Shown piece after piece: positions 12,801 through 26,631 of a DNA stretch of 64,000 nucleotides. A program made the translations under genes and the position numbers. The stretch is from Taenia hydatigena (lineage: Eukaryota > Platyhelminthes > Cestoda > Cyclophyllidea > Taeniidae), in contig JADWOT020000004.1 of assembly GCA_036345935.2 (NCBI GenBank), positions 6,482,168-6,546,167 of the forward strand, read 5' to 3'. The notes beneath the pieces are model-generated. The model saw nothing but the letters and a program-made list of their open reading frames with translations. It was not told where the DNA came from and did not search any database. Within the stretch, counting starts at the first letter, position 1, and the number at the start of each line of letters is the position of its first letter.

Positions 12801-15800
12801 GTGGAATTCGATCCTTTAAATAATGCTTCTTTACCGCAACCCAAATTGATCTACTTGCAGCAATTTGGCACCACCACCACTTGTTAGTCTCTGCGGTTCT
12901 GGAGATCATGGTCATGGAGAATGAATGCTGCCGTCAGTATTAGCTTCTTTTACGACGGTGCTGTGTGGTTAGCTGTACATCTAGCGTCTGTGCTGACTTT
13001 CATTTATTCATCGCGCCATTCTGCATCCACGGTAATGGCTTCGCACATTCCGCTTTTATGTTCTTCCGATAAGAAAATGCTTCCCGCCTCATTGCCTTGT
13101 TTGGAGGCATGAGAGAGGGAGAGAATGGCGATCAATGGAAAGGAAAGGAAAACGAGGTGCCTGTGTAGTAGTTTGAAGGCAATTGAATTCAGAAATAATT
13201 GAACGCCTATGACCATCAGTGAAACACAAATCAAGGAGGGATCCATTGTTTATTGTTTGGGGTGGACAAATCCGTGTGGTGACTTTGTAACCATGTATTT
13301 TGGCATATGAGCTACACGTGACTGTTCGATGTGGTTAGTGAGGAAGATGCCGTGTGGCTCAATGACTGTGATTTCAAATTCAAGGCATTGTAACGGATAG
13401 TTGTTGGCGACGTGTAAAAGTAAAGCAATTCTTGTGGCATGGCATTGTTCTCGCACATTTGATGTGGCGAGGTGGTCGACACATGTTTTACGGAATAGAG
13501 CAGCGATGTTGGCAAAGCTGTACCCAATCCATCTGGCTCTCTTTTCTCCCATCACTCAGTACAACCTAATGCTACTGCGTTCCAAGCTGCATGATCTGTC
13601 CCACCAAGGAGCGATGCTAAAGTCGCGTAGGGAGCAGTTAGAGGAAGTGAAGTCATCGACGTCAGTAGTCATCGCCATTCACACTAAGATCCGTAGAGCT
13701 GGTGCTCAGTCCTGTCGCCTTAGGAAAGATAAGGTTTCAAATCAGTATGATTGGCAAATGAGTTTAACGAATGTTTGATGTGTTCCGGTGGTGCTAAGTT
13801 AGTGACAATGCACCACATTGTGGTGGTCATTGCAACTAGTTTGAGGCTTGTTAAGGGCTGCGTGAATTGTAGCCGAATTGCGTTGGATCGCAGTTCGCAC
13901 CATGATCATGCACAATTCGAAATGGATTCCCAGTTGCAATGCCAGCCGTGCTGTTCACTAAGTCGTGCATCCCACCTCCTACGGCGTAACTAGCGACATC
14001 ATTTATTCTTACTACAAGGAAATGAGTAGTGTGCGTGAATGACTCGGATTAGTTGCCATGACGGAGCTCTCCAACTGTCGCTTGAAGTAGATGAATGGGA
14101 ATGAGTAGGTGGGTGGGTGAGTGGACGGATCTACTCTTCGCAATCCTGACGCCACTTGCTATTGCTTTCAACTATACTTGCAGTGGGCAAAAGCATGCAT
14201 GCACAAACTGCCACATTCCCACATGCATACAAAGAGGATCTGCCTCACGAATATTCAGTCTACAACGCAATGCTAACCACGCGGCTAAATTACTGAATGC
14301 GTGCGACTACTGTGCATGCATGCTGGCCAGGCAGAAGCATTTGCACCACTATCAGTCTGATGTGTTGAGCCGGTGGTCGATTATTCTTCATAAAAGACAC
14401 ACTCTTCCATGCAAGACTCAAACCACTTGCTTACTTATCTGGACTTTGGCGCACTAAGCATTCTGTTGACGGATTAGTGCATTTGTAAATGATGACAGCA
14501 ATTCAGAGAACGAGATTGCATTGGGTTATTAACAAAATCACTGCCCGTATGTGGTATGCAGCAGTATCTGCACGATTGATTTGGGTTCCGTGAGCAAAAG
14601 CTACAAAACGTCACAATACTACACTTTACCATGAATAACGTGAGTGCGTGACATGTGCAAAATAGTCCAATGTGTAGGCCAATTTTGCCCTTTGCATTCA
14701 CAAGCACACTTCCACTTAGACGTCAAAGACCGCTGCAATTAGCAAGCCAATGGCAACTGCTGTGCACACACACACACACACAGGATCGCGTTGCTGACCG
14801 CGATAGAAGTTGATGCTCACTTGTGAGGCCACGTGCCAACGTCGGCATAGGGGATGGGCTTTTTGTGCACATTGTCTGATCTCGTGGACTTTACACTCTC
14901 CGCGACCCGACGCTTTTACCTCCTCATCTTACTAGTCTTCAACGCTTCACTATTGGGTGCTACGCTGAATTCTTCCCTTGGGACACAATAACTCCATACC
15001 ATCACTCGTTTGTCGTTGTCGTCATGATTGTAATGATAAGTAGGTAGGTTTCTCTGTTGCATCAATGCGTAGAACGCTTACAACTTCAAACGAGTATAAT
15101 TGCCAAAAGAGATTATTGCTTTGTTGAACCTCCTCAGTTGTGCTAATTTGGCCACATTTCACTCCATGTGGTAGTCATTGCAACTAGTTTCCGGTCCCCT
15201 CGAGTCTACGCCAAACTCGGTGCTTTTATGTGTTAGTGGAAGAGGATTTGCATCCCACGGAAGAATTAACCGCACACTGCTATGCCATAGCAACCACTGT
15301 AAACCTAAGCAAAGTTGCAGCACTACGTGTGCATCTGCGCCAACAAATTACCCAACCAACTTCCACATACGTGCATGCAAACTGTTGACAGCCAAAATAC
15401 CAAATAAAATGAGTTGAGTGCAGCTTTATTCAAATAATCCAAACTGGTGCAGCGCGTCACTTCACTTCTAGCATTAAAACGTGTAAAGAGCGTTTGGGGA
15501 TAGAAACTTAGTTATCAACCAGTTAGTCGTGGTTGATGATGAATGGTGTGCCTAATGGGGAAGACAGTATGCTTATCACGTGAGTGGATTGAGATCAGTC
15601 AATGTGGTTTTAATTGGGAAACATGTAAAGCAAAATGTGTCATCTTGGTGGGATGCAAAACAGCCGCAAGCAATGACGCCCCAATGATATTCAGATGCGC
15701 TTGTGATCGCGTCACAGGCTGAGTAGTCGTGAGGGAGGTCAAATCAACGTGTAAGAGGAAATACAGCATTTCTCTCATGCTCACTACGGCTCGATGCAGA

Positions 15801-18800
15801 ATGAAGGGAGGCAAGGGCAAAGAGACAGTGCTTACGCTGAGCTAAGCCGATACAACCTGAGTCGCTCCAAACCTCACTACTTCAACCCACACTTCTCCAT
15901 GCTACATACCTCTATCCCTAAACAGCGAGAAGTGTTGCAGACTGTCAAGAAAAGTAGGTCATTCTGTCTAGCTGTCTGACAATACAACCAACGCTGCTGC
16001 CCAGCTTGCTGAATGGGAACAGTGGAGAGTAGTTGGCGCTAGTAACGTGAGCGTCAACGCCTTTCTTCATCGTTTCCTTCCTCCTCTTTCGCCCTCTTTC
16101 CAAACCCTCCTTTTTAATTCTCCGATTGTATGGCTGTCAGTCAGCCCCACCATCACTCATCCCTGCATCTGTATCTTCTTTCTGGCACTGATTCTCCAAC
16201 TTCTTGATTGCTGAGTGTGGACACATATCCGCATAAATTAACACAAATAACAATGACCGGCGCAACTGCAACGAGGAGGTAAAAGACCTTCACATAAACT
16301 GAGCAACACCCGATTTTCCACATTTACAAGTTGCCTACACAAGGTGGGCATGCCAGGAAAATACAACCGGTAAAGTTGTCAACCTCATTTTAGGGTGAGC
16401 ACCTGTAATAATTCCTATTGAAGCGGTTACGAGCACCTTAGTGGCGCCATATTCGTTTCCGAGCTGATAGGTTGTACAAGTGGTTTCTGCCAACAGCAGA
16501 TGTAAACAAAGAGTCCCTCAGTGCCCTCCCTTTGCGTTGGCTTCGAGCGCATACTTTTGTTAGTAAAGTATCCTAGTTAGGGTCTATAGTCGCCAAATCC
16601 TCTTTTTACATCACAAGGTATCCTCTTCCAACTATCCTCATAAATGCTATCACTCAACACATTTGCCTCCTCACTCCTTTTACGGTCACAGGCATGCCGC
16701 CATTACAAAATCTGCTCATCACGATAAACTTTTCACAGGCCAACGTTGATCGTGTCACCCATACTGCAAGTCGTCTTGAACATTTATCCCTAATTTCAAG
16801 GTATGATGAGGATATCTTATTTGTGAAGTGGTAATGGGTTGCTAAACCCATCGACTTCGCATAGTCTTACCAGCTATAATACTAAGTAGGCAGGTTCGGC
16901 TCAAACTAACTTTGAACGCAGTCGCGTAGGAAATGTTGAAATGTAACATCTGCGGATAAAATAATTAGAGTAGTAATGTGGGCTAGTCTTTAAATACAAC
17001 GAGATCCACAGGACTTGATTCATTTTTGATAGGTGCTTTAGTCTGAGACGCTTCATTGTTGATCAGAAGCCACCATCGAGTGATGTGGCCAAAGGCGATA
17101 AGTAAGAGACGAGTGATTTCTGTTGCATGAAGCAGGTTGGTTTTACTCCAGACCCCTTTCATCCAAGATTCTAACAGTCTTCTTCCTCTTCTCTCTACAC
17201 TCATCTTATTTGCGTCTACTTTGCCGCACTAAATTCTCAAAGTGAATTCCACGGTCATGCACATGGTGTTTCTCCCCCGCATCCTTTGCATTACTGCGTG
17301 ATGCCTACACTGTTACTTCAATCGGCACCGCAACTTAAGAGCTTTGATCAATGAAGCCCTTGATTAAAATTACGGATATATTCAATAGGGTGATATAGGA
17401 TAAGTCGCAAGTGACATAAATGAGACAGCTCACGAATTGAATCCAGCAGCAGCGCACATAGCTTTTCGTTTCCTCATGTTTGGCGTCGGTCACAATGAAT
17501 GATGCGACTTCATTGTGAAGACGTCGACACGACCCAATGACCCACCCAATATTGACCGAAGCACTTGCGTTATGAGCATGGTTATTTGGGCCTCCTCTGT
17601 CATGAGGTCGCACTGCCAGCATTGGGGTACCGTCATGACGTGTCACTGGCATGGCTTTGCCATCCTCACATATGGTCGGTTTGAATGCACCGAATGATAA
17701 GACAGGCACGTTCTAACGGAGTCCAATTGATGTCATGGTGACCCGACTCGCGCTGTTGCTTTCGCTACGAGATCCTTCTCACTAATTGCCTTGATTCTAT
17801 TGTGCACGCAGTCCTCGTCATGACGTGTGATTCACGCCCTTCCTGGTCTAATGCAGATGTCCTAGTTCCGACACAATTTTGCGACTGACGTGGATTAACG
17901 AGCGCATGAGGCTAAACTATAAGGCGAAGTCGGCTCTTCTAAAGATGTAGTAACTGCAAAAATGTAGGTAATTATGTGATCGGTACTTATGTGGGTCTCT
18001 TCTATGTCAGAAGACTTAGAATTGTGCACTTCAAACGCAACCGTTGCCTTCTTGTAATGTTGAAGACCTTGGCTCTCCCCGCCATCACGCATTCATTTCA
18101 TTATGATTTACCACATTTACTAGGCTGCATAGACAATAGGACTTGCAGCCGCAGATGGGTCAGAGAGAAGCGACGGAACCTTTATAAACTGATTTGCGTA
18201 ATTTCACTCGCGTTGCAAGTCGCCTTGTTCTGCTATGAATCTTTTCATTGTTTCATACCATGCTTGTGTTCTAAGTGTCGTTGAAATGAAGAAACTGGAA
18301 TGCCATGAAATTACTCAGCTGGGTGGTTTTAGTGCAGCGTTTTGTTCGAGGAGTAATTGTAATGTCCGACGCGTGAACTCTTTCTAGCATGCTTTCCAAT
18401 CTGAGCTACCGAACATTCGAGGGGTCAAAGTTAAAGGGATGACTACAGCTGGGCAAACGCTGAAAGCTCTTCACATCTAGTGGTCATTATTTTACGAAGT
18501 TAAAGCTCGTTTGCTTTTCAAGCTGCGGGTGCATGTGATTACATCTTGCCTCCACAAGTAATTGTGGTAGACATGGGCAGTGACGGAAAGGAGAGGCATG
18601 TGGTTGATCTATTGAGTGGAATGATGCAAACACTGTCCTACTGTTGTGCCATCCCACAGTATTTGAGGCTAAACACCTCTACTAAGCTCCACTTATGCAA
18701 AGCCAGAGGACGGTTCAGCGAACTCTGTTAAATGATGGGCATACTAGCGCTTTGGCTCGCAGAACTCACAAATTACCTACATTCTATTGGGATCGGCAAG

Positions 18801-20254
18801 TTATCAAATCATGGGTCCTTTGAACTTTTTGCTTAAAAGGAAAAAAGGTAAGTGGTGTAAGTTTCTACTTGCCGCATGAACGTGCTGGCCTAAGAATTGC
18901 AACAACGATGTAAAACACAAGAGTCTACACAGCCGATGCACTGATATTCCACAGATAGAGTTTATCCACAATTTGTAGCTGTGGTGGTTGAGAAAGGCAC
19001 AGATGGGCTGATCTGCTTATTTCTTCTACCTTACTACTTAAACGGTTGACAATGATATGGTTAGTTGCTAAGCTGTGAATAGGATCTTATTCTGGGTAAA
19101 AATGGATTATTTGACATGTCCGAATCAAAAAGGTGTTAACTGTATTGGACTGAGACGCGTTGACTTAACTATAGTTAGTGGCGGGGTGAATAATTAAAAG
19201 TCACTTTGCTCCTTTTGATACCGCATAGCTGCAGGAACATTTCCGAAAGAAGCAGATGAGGGCTGCGGAAAGAGTAGGTGACAGTGATGCAGAGCCTTAC
19301 ATGCATGGTAATGATGGGATCCCGCCTCTTACCAACCTACCCCACTTCTAGGCCACTGAGCTTACGACCAGATCACTAAGCTGACACTAGGATGAGTTGT
19401 TAATTGGAGTGTCGATGGAACTCTGCCTATTAGCTGCATGACAGGCTCTATTTTGCCTAAAACTATACAATATTGATGAAATCAAATGGAGAAAGCAAAC
19501 TTGTACGCTTGAGATTATCGACCAAACTGATTAGGCTGACCGACAGGATCCTTTGTAGTTGACATTGGTGTGGATGCATCTTAGCAGCCCATGTACCAAC
19601 TTGATCTTGCAGCGAGTTGAAAGCCGTTGATAACTCGGACTGAGCTGGTCTCATTGTGCCACGAATACATAGAGCTAAGCCTAGAGTACATCACGAGTGT
19701 GGTGTCCTAAGAATGCATTTAAGCCACCCAGTGCTTCGGCTGCACTGTGTTCAGCGTCGGTCTCATCGGAATGACAATCGCTATTTTGGTAGACGGTAAT
19801 GATTGCATGTGGAGGTGGAAGAGAAAGTGTGCCAAGTAGATATACAAGCGAGCTGGGTACTCAACAGCGGCGGCACCCTAGTGACGTAAGTCTAGTAGGA
19901 CAGAGCTATTTGTAAGAAATGATTTGGTAATTGTTTCCTTGGCCTAACGTACGCTGCTGCGTATGCCATATTATTGCATTCCCCTTTTCTATTTCGACTA
20001 ATATCCACTCGCACTCTTGTGTCGTGGTATTTGTACGTCACAAACACGGACCACATATGCAAGATAAGGCATTACGGAAAGAATTACTGCTTAAATGCTC
20101 ATTTGTAAAGCATGCTTAGGAATATGAGGGTGATGCCATGCTTCCTCCAGCTGCCATCACCGCTTGGTCAGTTATGACGGTGATGAGGTGGGTTGATTAA
20201 AATTTGCCAGCTTAACAGATCTCTTTGCACTTGCTCCTTCTCATATAAGAAGTA
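9873..20254. other. Long region without a supported gene
   Basis: I see no family motif and no convincing exon chain. Three items stand out. The frame at 13401-13778 (+) contains a charged, heptad-like stretch (LHDLSHQGAMLKSRREQLEE) that could be an exon fragment. A short segment at 13785-13850 (ending in ggtggtcattgcaactagtt) is repeated near 15120-15190. A (CA)8 run lies at 14766-14781. From about 15.5 to 20.25 kb nothing recognisable is seen. Confidence 0.45.
10965..11050 (+). repeat. Dispersed repeat, copy 2 (pair with 6130-6230)
   Basis: Same succession of words as at 6130-6230, about 75 percent alike by eye. Confidence 0.45.
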
Positions 20255-21100
20255 TCAGGCAAGCAGTTTTGATGGACAAAACGAGAGACACAATAATGTC
20301 ATCTTCTGCTCAACATGCGGAAGATCCAATTTGGTTTACATATATTATTCGGCCAAATTCATCAACCTCATTTGCTTATCTTCCTTGGCCTCCATTTATC
20401 GTTCACCTCTTCTTCACCTCATTCTATCCATTCGACGCACTATCACGTCTACCTCAATGCAGTCGGTCTCCCTACAACTCACGCATCGCGCAAGCTCAAC
20501 GAGGTCAAATGACACAGACACAGACACACAAACACGTGTGAGGTGTGGTCACGCGGTTGTCCCCCCCACCCACCCATTCACCCACTTCCACAGGGATGAT
20601 CACGCAGACCAGCCCACGCTCACGTCTCATGATTTAAGGCCAACAACGCCAGCATCACCGGACTCGTATAAGTCTACACGTTGTGATTTTGTGTACATGG
20701 ACTGCGTCTCCCTCCCAACATCTGCGTATGCCTCAGTGCATTCAGCTATTTTTCTGCATTCTCTAACACAGTCATTCATCCATCCACCCACCCACACGTA
20801 CCAGTCACTTCGTCCCGTCACAGGGCCACCATCACTGTCTTTTCACATCGCCCTTCCTCTCCGCATTCCACAACCCATAACCACGTCAGCCGCTGAGATT
20901 ACAGTTCCTGCTCAATCACACGCCGCCCTCTTCCACTCCCAACACTTCACCCTCCTGCTCTTCCAAACATTCTGCATCGCAAACTAACCTGCACTGCCAC
21001 ACTGCCATGCAGTAGGAAAGTGCACTCCATCATTACATCCTCTCTCCACCCGTCTCACAACACTCTTTCTTTATTCCTTCATTCAACCATTTGAATCAGC

Positions 21101-22009
21101 TTATTCGATGTGTGGTGGTGGTGGTGGTGGTGGTGGTGGTGGTGGTGGTGGTGGTGGTGGTGGAGGTGGTGGTGGTGGTGGCTCACGATGCACGAGCAAT
21201 TCATGTCCTCCGTCTGGTGGCTCCCACGCAGATGACGACGTGGTATTCTCAGCGCTCCTCCTCAAACTCAAATCGTAGCACGCAAACTTTAACAAATCCA
21301 TTGTGTTGTAGTAGGCGGATCCCAAGCACTTGCAGCACCGTAGACGCCGCTTTACACTCGTGGTGGCCAGTGGACTATTCTCAAAGTCCTCCATACTGTC
21401 CACGAAAGCGGAAAGCACCTGCATGTCTTCTTTCGCATCACACACATCGTCTGTCAAAACTGCAATGACTAGTACTTGATGCGGTTTTATAATGTCAAGA
21501 AGGCTAATGAGGTTGTCCTTCAGGTCAAAATGCCTCCCCAGTATGTAGATAAAACAATCATAATGGCGGAGTTGGTCATGGAAGTCCTCTTTTAATATGC
21601 GCACTTTAGGCATGAAGCTGCCCCCTGCCGGGTAATATTCAAAATAGGAACCATTTTGTCTAAAGTTAGGGCCCATAACCAAAGGGCTTTCTTCCAACAA
21701 ACCGACAGCGGCGAGAGTGCAATTAAATCCAAACATGAGACGAGAATGCCAAACCCCTCTCTCATCTGTGTCGAGGGCTGTGTACACATTGTACGCAATA
21801 GGCAGCAGACAGCAATGTACTGTCGGCTTGATAAGTTGGTGACCACGTTGGGAAAGGAATCGTTGGAGTGAATCCACCTCCTTTATGTCATACTGCACTG
21901 CCGCAATTGCGTCTCGATGCGTGTCTGACGAGGGATGTGGAAAGAGCATTTTGCACAGATTCTTGTCGAGCCACTTCCATCCACTGATGTAGCGATTGAG
22001 TGCCTCACG
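21101..22009 (-). CDS. Terminal exon of an unrecognised gene; faintly GTPase-like
   Basis: The open frame runs from a possible splice acceptor (ttag before 22009) to a TAA at 21101. It gives about 302 residues, or 282 from the ATG at 21949. The composition is protein-like, with no low complexity until a C-terminal polyproline tail encoded by the GGT run, followed by HIE and stop. The middle contains YYPAGGSF, then about 20 residues later RHYDCFIYILGRHFDLKDN, then VLVIAVLTDD. This spacing recalls the G3 (DxPG) to G4 ((T/N)KxD) part of IRG-type GTPases, but the key residues differ and no P-loop is present in this exon, so the resemblance is only a hint. A P-loop would have to lie in an upstream exon that I could not identify. 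The second copy at 27430-28244 keeps the same frame over most of its length. I cannot assign a function. Confidence 0.55.
   Translation of the reverse strand, partial: REALNRYISGWKWLDKNLCKMLFPHPSSDTHRDAIAAVQYDIKEVDSLQRFLSQRGHQLIKPTVHCCLLPIAYNVYTALDTDERGVWHSRLMFGFNCTLAAVGLLEESPLVMGPNFRQNGSYFEYYPAGGSFMPKVRILKEDFHDQLRHYDCFIYILGRHFDLKDNLISLLDIIKPHQVLVIAVLTDDVCDAKEDMQVLSAFVDSMEDFENSPLATTSVKRRLRCCKCLGSAYYNTMDLLKFACYDLSLRRSAENTTSSSAWEPPDGGHELLVHREPPPPPPPPPPPPPPPPPPPPPPPHIE
21112..21181. repeat. GGT trinucleotide run (polyproline on the minus strand)
   Basis: About 22 units with one gga interruption. It lies in frame inside the minus-strand exon and encodes its proline tail. The equivalent place in the right arm (near 28205-28235) has only a few cca/cct codons. 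Confidence 0.95.
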
Positions 22010-22660
22010 CTAACGACGACATCGCAGTATCCACCTCCAATGCGGGATTGCCTTGCACACGTTCATGAAGTCGGGAACATTCAGGAAGTGGCATGTTTGT
22101 GGTGACAATTCGGGTGGCAGTTGGGTGATTCTGCGATGTGCAGCATCATCCTCGGCCTCAATGTCAACAAAAGTGCATCCTGGTTCGTGGCATGAGAAAA
22201 GTACAGGTGAGGGGTATTGAAATGAAGTGAGGATACATAAAGATGGTGTGGAAGAAATGTCGGTAAATGGCGAGAGTAGAGATAACCGAAACGCTGCATT
22301 ATCGGGAAGGTAGGAAGCGTAGAATGACTGCGTGACGCAGACGTCGAGGTTGATATAGCTCCTGTTAGAGGGAGGGAGGGAGGAAGGGGGAGGGTGAGGG
22401 CGAGGGCAGTCATTTGGCTGACCTCATTGACGTGTTCGCGCATTGGTTGTCACGTCGTCGTGATCGTGGCTGTGGTCGTGGTCGCGGTCGTCTACCCCTT
22501 CGGCAGTCACGCCATCAACACGTCTGTCACATAATGCCTTTCCGCCGATAAATAATGCGAAGGTGGGAGGTGGTGAGACACCACACAGTCCTCGCGTCAC
22601 AGTGATTGCTTGCAACGACAATGGCATCATCCACACCGTTGTCCACTTGGTACTTCGCGG

Positions 22661-22693
22661 TAGTCGTAGTAGTAGTAGTAGTAGTAGTAGTAG
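22661..22693. repeat. GTA trinucleotide run
   Basis: About nine units. The right-arm partner at 27095-27122 has the same number of units, which fits recent homogenisation of this part of the arms. Confidence 0.9.
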
Positions 22694-23936
22694 ACACCCA
22701 CCTCATCCAGTGGCAAAGTATTTCTGCCTTTCTCAAGCCAAAGTCACAATGCGAGTAACCATGGCACTTGTGCAGTCTACCCTTGCTTCACTCACCCACT
22801 CACTCACTCACTCGCTCATGCTGTAAATCCACGAGTGCTTCTCTGCGATTGTTGAAAAATGTTGGCCATATTAGCCCAGTGAGTAGCCCTGCTGCTCGGG
22901 GAATGGTAAAGGACACACACACACACAACTCGAAGTCGACTTGTGTCTTTTCTTGTTGTTCACTTCATCTCATTATGTTAATGTCTTGCCAAAAGGCGGA
23001 CAGGACGGAAAGGCGTGGACAGGGCAGTGCGCGTTGATGTGACAGTGAGGTGGTGCCTCGAGAAGCCGCACGCCTCAATGGCACAGCACCAATGCTAGCA
23101 ACTCTTTGTGTGGACGAGGTGAATGGCTTTGAGGACAGAAGAAGAAGAAGGCGCTGTTTTACCGACCTACGCAGTGCCTAACACACACCCACTCCTCACA
23201 CCATCCACGAAGTAGGCGGACATTGTGCTCTTCCACCAGTTGTGTGGAGGACGATGTCGTGGACCTCATCTCAACTGCCCCTCCACGTGGCATTGTCAAC
23301 GCCAATTTTCTGTCCATAGATCCTTTAAGCACAAGAGTATTCTAGCCTGTGCGTGTAGTTGTTTTAAGACAATGGAAAGGAAGCCTCAATCTCCAACCCA
23401 CATGTAGCGATGAGAATGCGAAATGCCAACGTTTGCCGCAGAGTGCAAAGCCGACAATGCAGTGAGGAGCATTGCTGATGTGAGAAAGGAATGCTAATCG
23501 GAGCACATCGCACGCCACATCACACAGACTTGCATGCATTGCATTGCATTGCCATCACCACGTGTTCCAACGTGTTGTGGGGCAGTAAATTTGCTTCCCC
23601 TGTCCTCCTCCTCTTCCTCCTCCTCCCCCTCGTGACTTTGTTAATGCAAGTTGACGCAGTGCGATTGCCTCAATTGAGGCCGCTAACCAACAGTGACGGA
23701 AGCGCTCTCAGACCCTGCACGCGTTGTCGGTCGCGCAAACATGAGACGTCGCAACCAGCCTAGGTCACCCAAATGGTGCAAAACCTGGCCAAGAATACCA
23801 ATACTTCATCCTCATTAAACACTCTACACCACCACCACCCCACCACCTACACTTGCACATCGGCAAGAAACCCGTGTCCCCTTCCCAAACGGGGACCGCT
23901 TTTATTGCTGGCGTGTGCGCAGCATTGACACCGGAA

Positions 23937-24000
23937 GGAGGAGGAGGAGGAGGAGGAGGAGGAGGAGGAGGAGGAGGAGGAGGAGGAGGAGGAGGAGGAG
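23937..24000. repeat. GGA trinucleotide run
   Basis: About 21 uninterrupted units. The matching position in the right arm (near 25968) has only two or three units, so this is an arm-specific expansion. Confidence 0.95.
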
Positions 24001-24443
24001 TGGAGAAGAGGTGGGAGATGGGGGAGATGGAGGAGTGTTAGAGGCGATATGGCTTCGATGGATGAGTAGGAGTGGGGATGAATCCAATTAGCACATGCAC
24101 ATGAAACGCAATGGGGAGCTAGAGAGGGGGAAAGAGGGAGAGAGAGAGAGCGAGACGAATTCGTTGCTTTTGCTTCTGTGGACGGGAACCAAATCGACAG
24201 AAGTGTAGAAAAGCCATGCCACTCTTGAAGCGCATCAGTGGTTACCACCGTGCGTGTAAAATGCACTGGACTTCGATTTTGCCAGACCTGCGTAAAGGGA
24301 AGATGACAGAGAAGAATTGACCTCATGAATGAATGTGAACAAAGTTGTGCACTTGGTGTGAGGGCTACACTCTATGATTGGACATGGTTGGGATGAGTGC
24401 TTTCTACTTTGTGTTATGCAAAGGTGAGGAGGAGTTAGTTAAG

Positions 24444-25481
24444 TGACCTTGACGCTGGTCAAGTCGATGCCATCTAAATTTGTTCAGCACTTGGAACTCA
24501 TTCAAAGCCATACCTGAAACAGCAAAGCCTTTGAAAAGTACAATTGCCAGTTGCAATTGCCATCTTGTGAAGACTTGAGATTAGCCGTGTTTGTTCTGCA
24601 ACTTATCGTGCAGCTAGCATTAGAGTTCAGAGCTTGTTAAATTGTGGAGTTCCTTTCATCACTTTTCCCCTGTTTTGATAGGAAGAAGTTCCTTTATCTT
24701 CGATGGCAGCCAGCGTGACACATGTGTGACATCCCGGTTTCTTTCTTTTTGAACGCACATTGCGCATTTATGGATTACTTAATTTTACGCATCCTTATCA
24801 CTGTTGGGTAAACCGATTCAAGATACGTAGCCAAATTTTTCAGTGGAGACAGCGTCATTCATTGTGTGGCTGGTAGTTGGCCTGACTTTTTGTTCGAGTC
24901 CTGTGCCCACCTCTTCCTCTTTATTAATGCCTAGCTTTGACGTGACAAATAAAAAGGAATTCATTCACACGGCAGGTGACACATGTGATCGCTAAATGAT
25001 TTACACCTTACTTCTCCGCTACTCAGTAGCAGAAACAGGACTCATTTCAATTCATTTTTACCCCAAATGCAAGATACAATTGTGCTCCCAATTGTTGCAC
25101 AATTTAATTTTCCCATTTGTCAGTAAAAGCGAAAGCGTAGGCGAAGATGACAGAGTGTAAGTCAGTAGTTATTGACCAGAGTAATGAAAAATGATGTCGC
25201 CCTTGAAGTGTGTGGAAGGTGATGATGAGTCTCGCATTTGGCGAACAAATGATTGTCTAATTTGGCAACCAATGACAAGTAGTGATGTTTAAATCATGCA
25301 GACCACTTTGTTCACCGCTTCCTCCCACCTCTTGCCACCATCCAATTGGCAAATGACGGAGCTTCTGTGATTTCTTGGTGTCTCATTCGTGGTATTTCCC
25401 ATCCCAACTTCAAGGTGGCTGTGTTTCATTCATGACAGTGTCCACATGCAGTGGTCGCAGCGACAGTCACATCCCCACTTA
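24444..25481. other. IR1 spacer, no gene seen
   Basis: About 1.04 kb of single-copy sequence between the arms. It contains two similar words (gtgacacatgtg near 24718 and 24978) but no frame worth annotating. Confidence 0.6.
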
Positions 25482-26590
25482 ACCAACTCCTCCTCACCTT
25501 TGCATAACACAAAGTAAAAAGCACTCATCCATCTACTTCCGCTCCTCGATCCTTTCATCTGTGCACCATCCCATCAATGTCCAATCATCGAGTGTAGTCC
25601 TCACACCAAGTGCATAACTTTGTTCAAATTCATTCATGAGGTCAATTCTTCTCTGTCATCTTCCCTTTACGCAGGTCTGGCAAAATCGAAGTCCAGTGCA
25701 TTTTACACGCACGGTGGTAACCACTGATGCGCTTCAAGAGTGGCATGGCTTTTCTACACTTCTGTCGATTTGGTTCCCGTCCACAGAAGCAAAAGCAACG
25801 AATTCGTCTCGCTCTCTCTCTCTCCCTCTTTCCCCCTCTCTAGCTCCCCATTGCGTTTCATGTGCATGTGCTAATTGGATTCATCCCCACTCCTACTCAT
25901 CCATCGAAGCCATATCGCCTCTAACACTCCTCCATCTCGTCCCTCTCCCACCTCTTCTCCACTCCTCCTTCCAGTGTCAATGCTGCGCACATGCTAGCAA
26001 TAAAAGCGGCTGCGAGCGCTTCCGTCACTGTTGGTTAGCGGCCTCAATTGAGGCAACCGCACTGCGTCAACTGACACTAACCAAGTCACGCGGAGGAGGA
26101 GGAGGACAGGGGAGGCAAATTTATTGCCCCACAACACGTTGGAACACGTGGTGATGGCAATGCAATGCAATGCAATGCAAGCCTGTGTGATGTGGCGTGC
26201 GATGTGCTCCGATTAGCTTTCCTTTCACAAATTAGCAATGCTCCTTACTGCATTGGCGGCTCCGCACGCTGCGGCAAATGTGGCTACACTCCTCAATCAT
26301 AATAATGCCCAATGTTGGCATTTCACATTCTCATGGCTACATGTGGTTTGGAGATTGAGGCTTCCTTTCCATCGTCTTAAACAACCACACACACACAGAC
26401 AAGAATACTCTTGTGCTTAACCGATCTATGGACAGAAAATTGGCGTGGACAATGCCACGTGGAGGGGCAGTTGAGATGAGGTCTACGACATCGTCCTCCA
26501 CACAGTGGCGCCATGTTTTCACACAAATGGGTGAAGAACACAATGTCCACCTACTTCGTGGGTGGCACTGTATAGGCCGGTAAAACAGCG

Positions 26591-26599
26591 CCTTCTTCT

Positions 26600-26631
<32 letters not shown>

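Larger units (their letters stand above)
20255..24443 (+). repeat. Inverted repeat IR1, left arm
   Basis: The reverse complement of this segment recurs at 25482-29107. Paired positions add up to about 49362 at the outer end, 49787 in the middle and 49962 towards the inner end, so several insertions or deletions of tens to hundreds of bases separate the arms. Long stretches (for example 22424-22826) are nearly identical, whereas the exon at 21101-22009 is clearly more diverged. Arm-specific features here are a GGT run, a GGA run and an insertion at about 23711-23900. Confidence 0.93.

Noticed and set aside
20193..20987. 264-codon plus-strand frame, partly open also in the right IR1 arm
   Set aside because: The shared part is Ser/Thr/His/Pro-rich and lies in a stretch where the arms are over 90 percent identical at all codon positions, so being open in both is expected without selection. 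No splice or family support.
22424..22636. Minus-strand His/Asp-rich frame identical in both IR1 arms
   Set aside because: Its identity is explained by the near-identical arm segment, and the His/Asp run comes from an imperfect GTGGTC-type repeat. No start context or splice support.
23847..24326. Minus-strand frame with a long polyserine run, and its partner at 25636-26154
   Set aside because: Polyserine comes from the GGA microsatellite. The similarity reflects the inverted duplication, and the two C-terminal ends differ completely.
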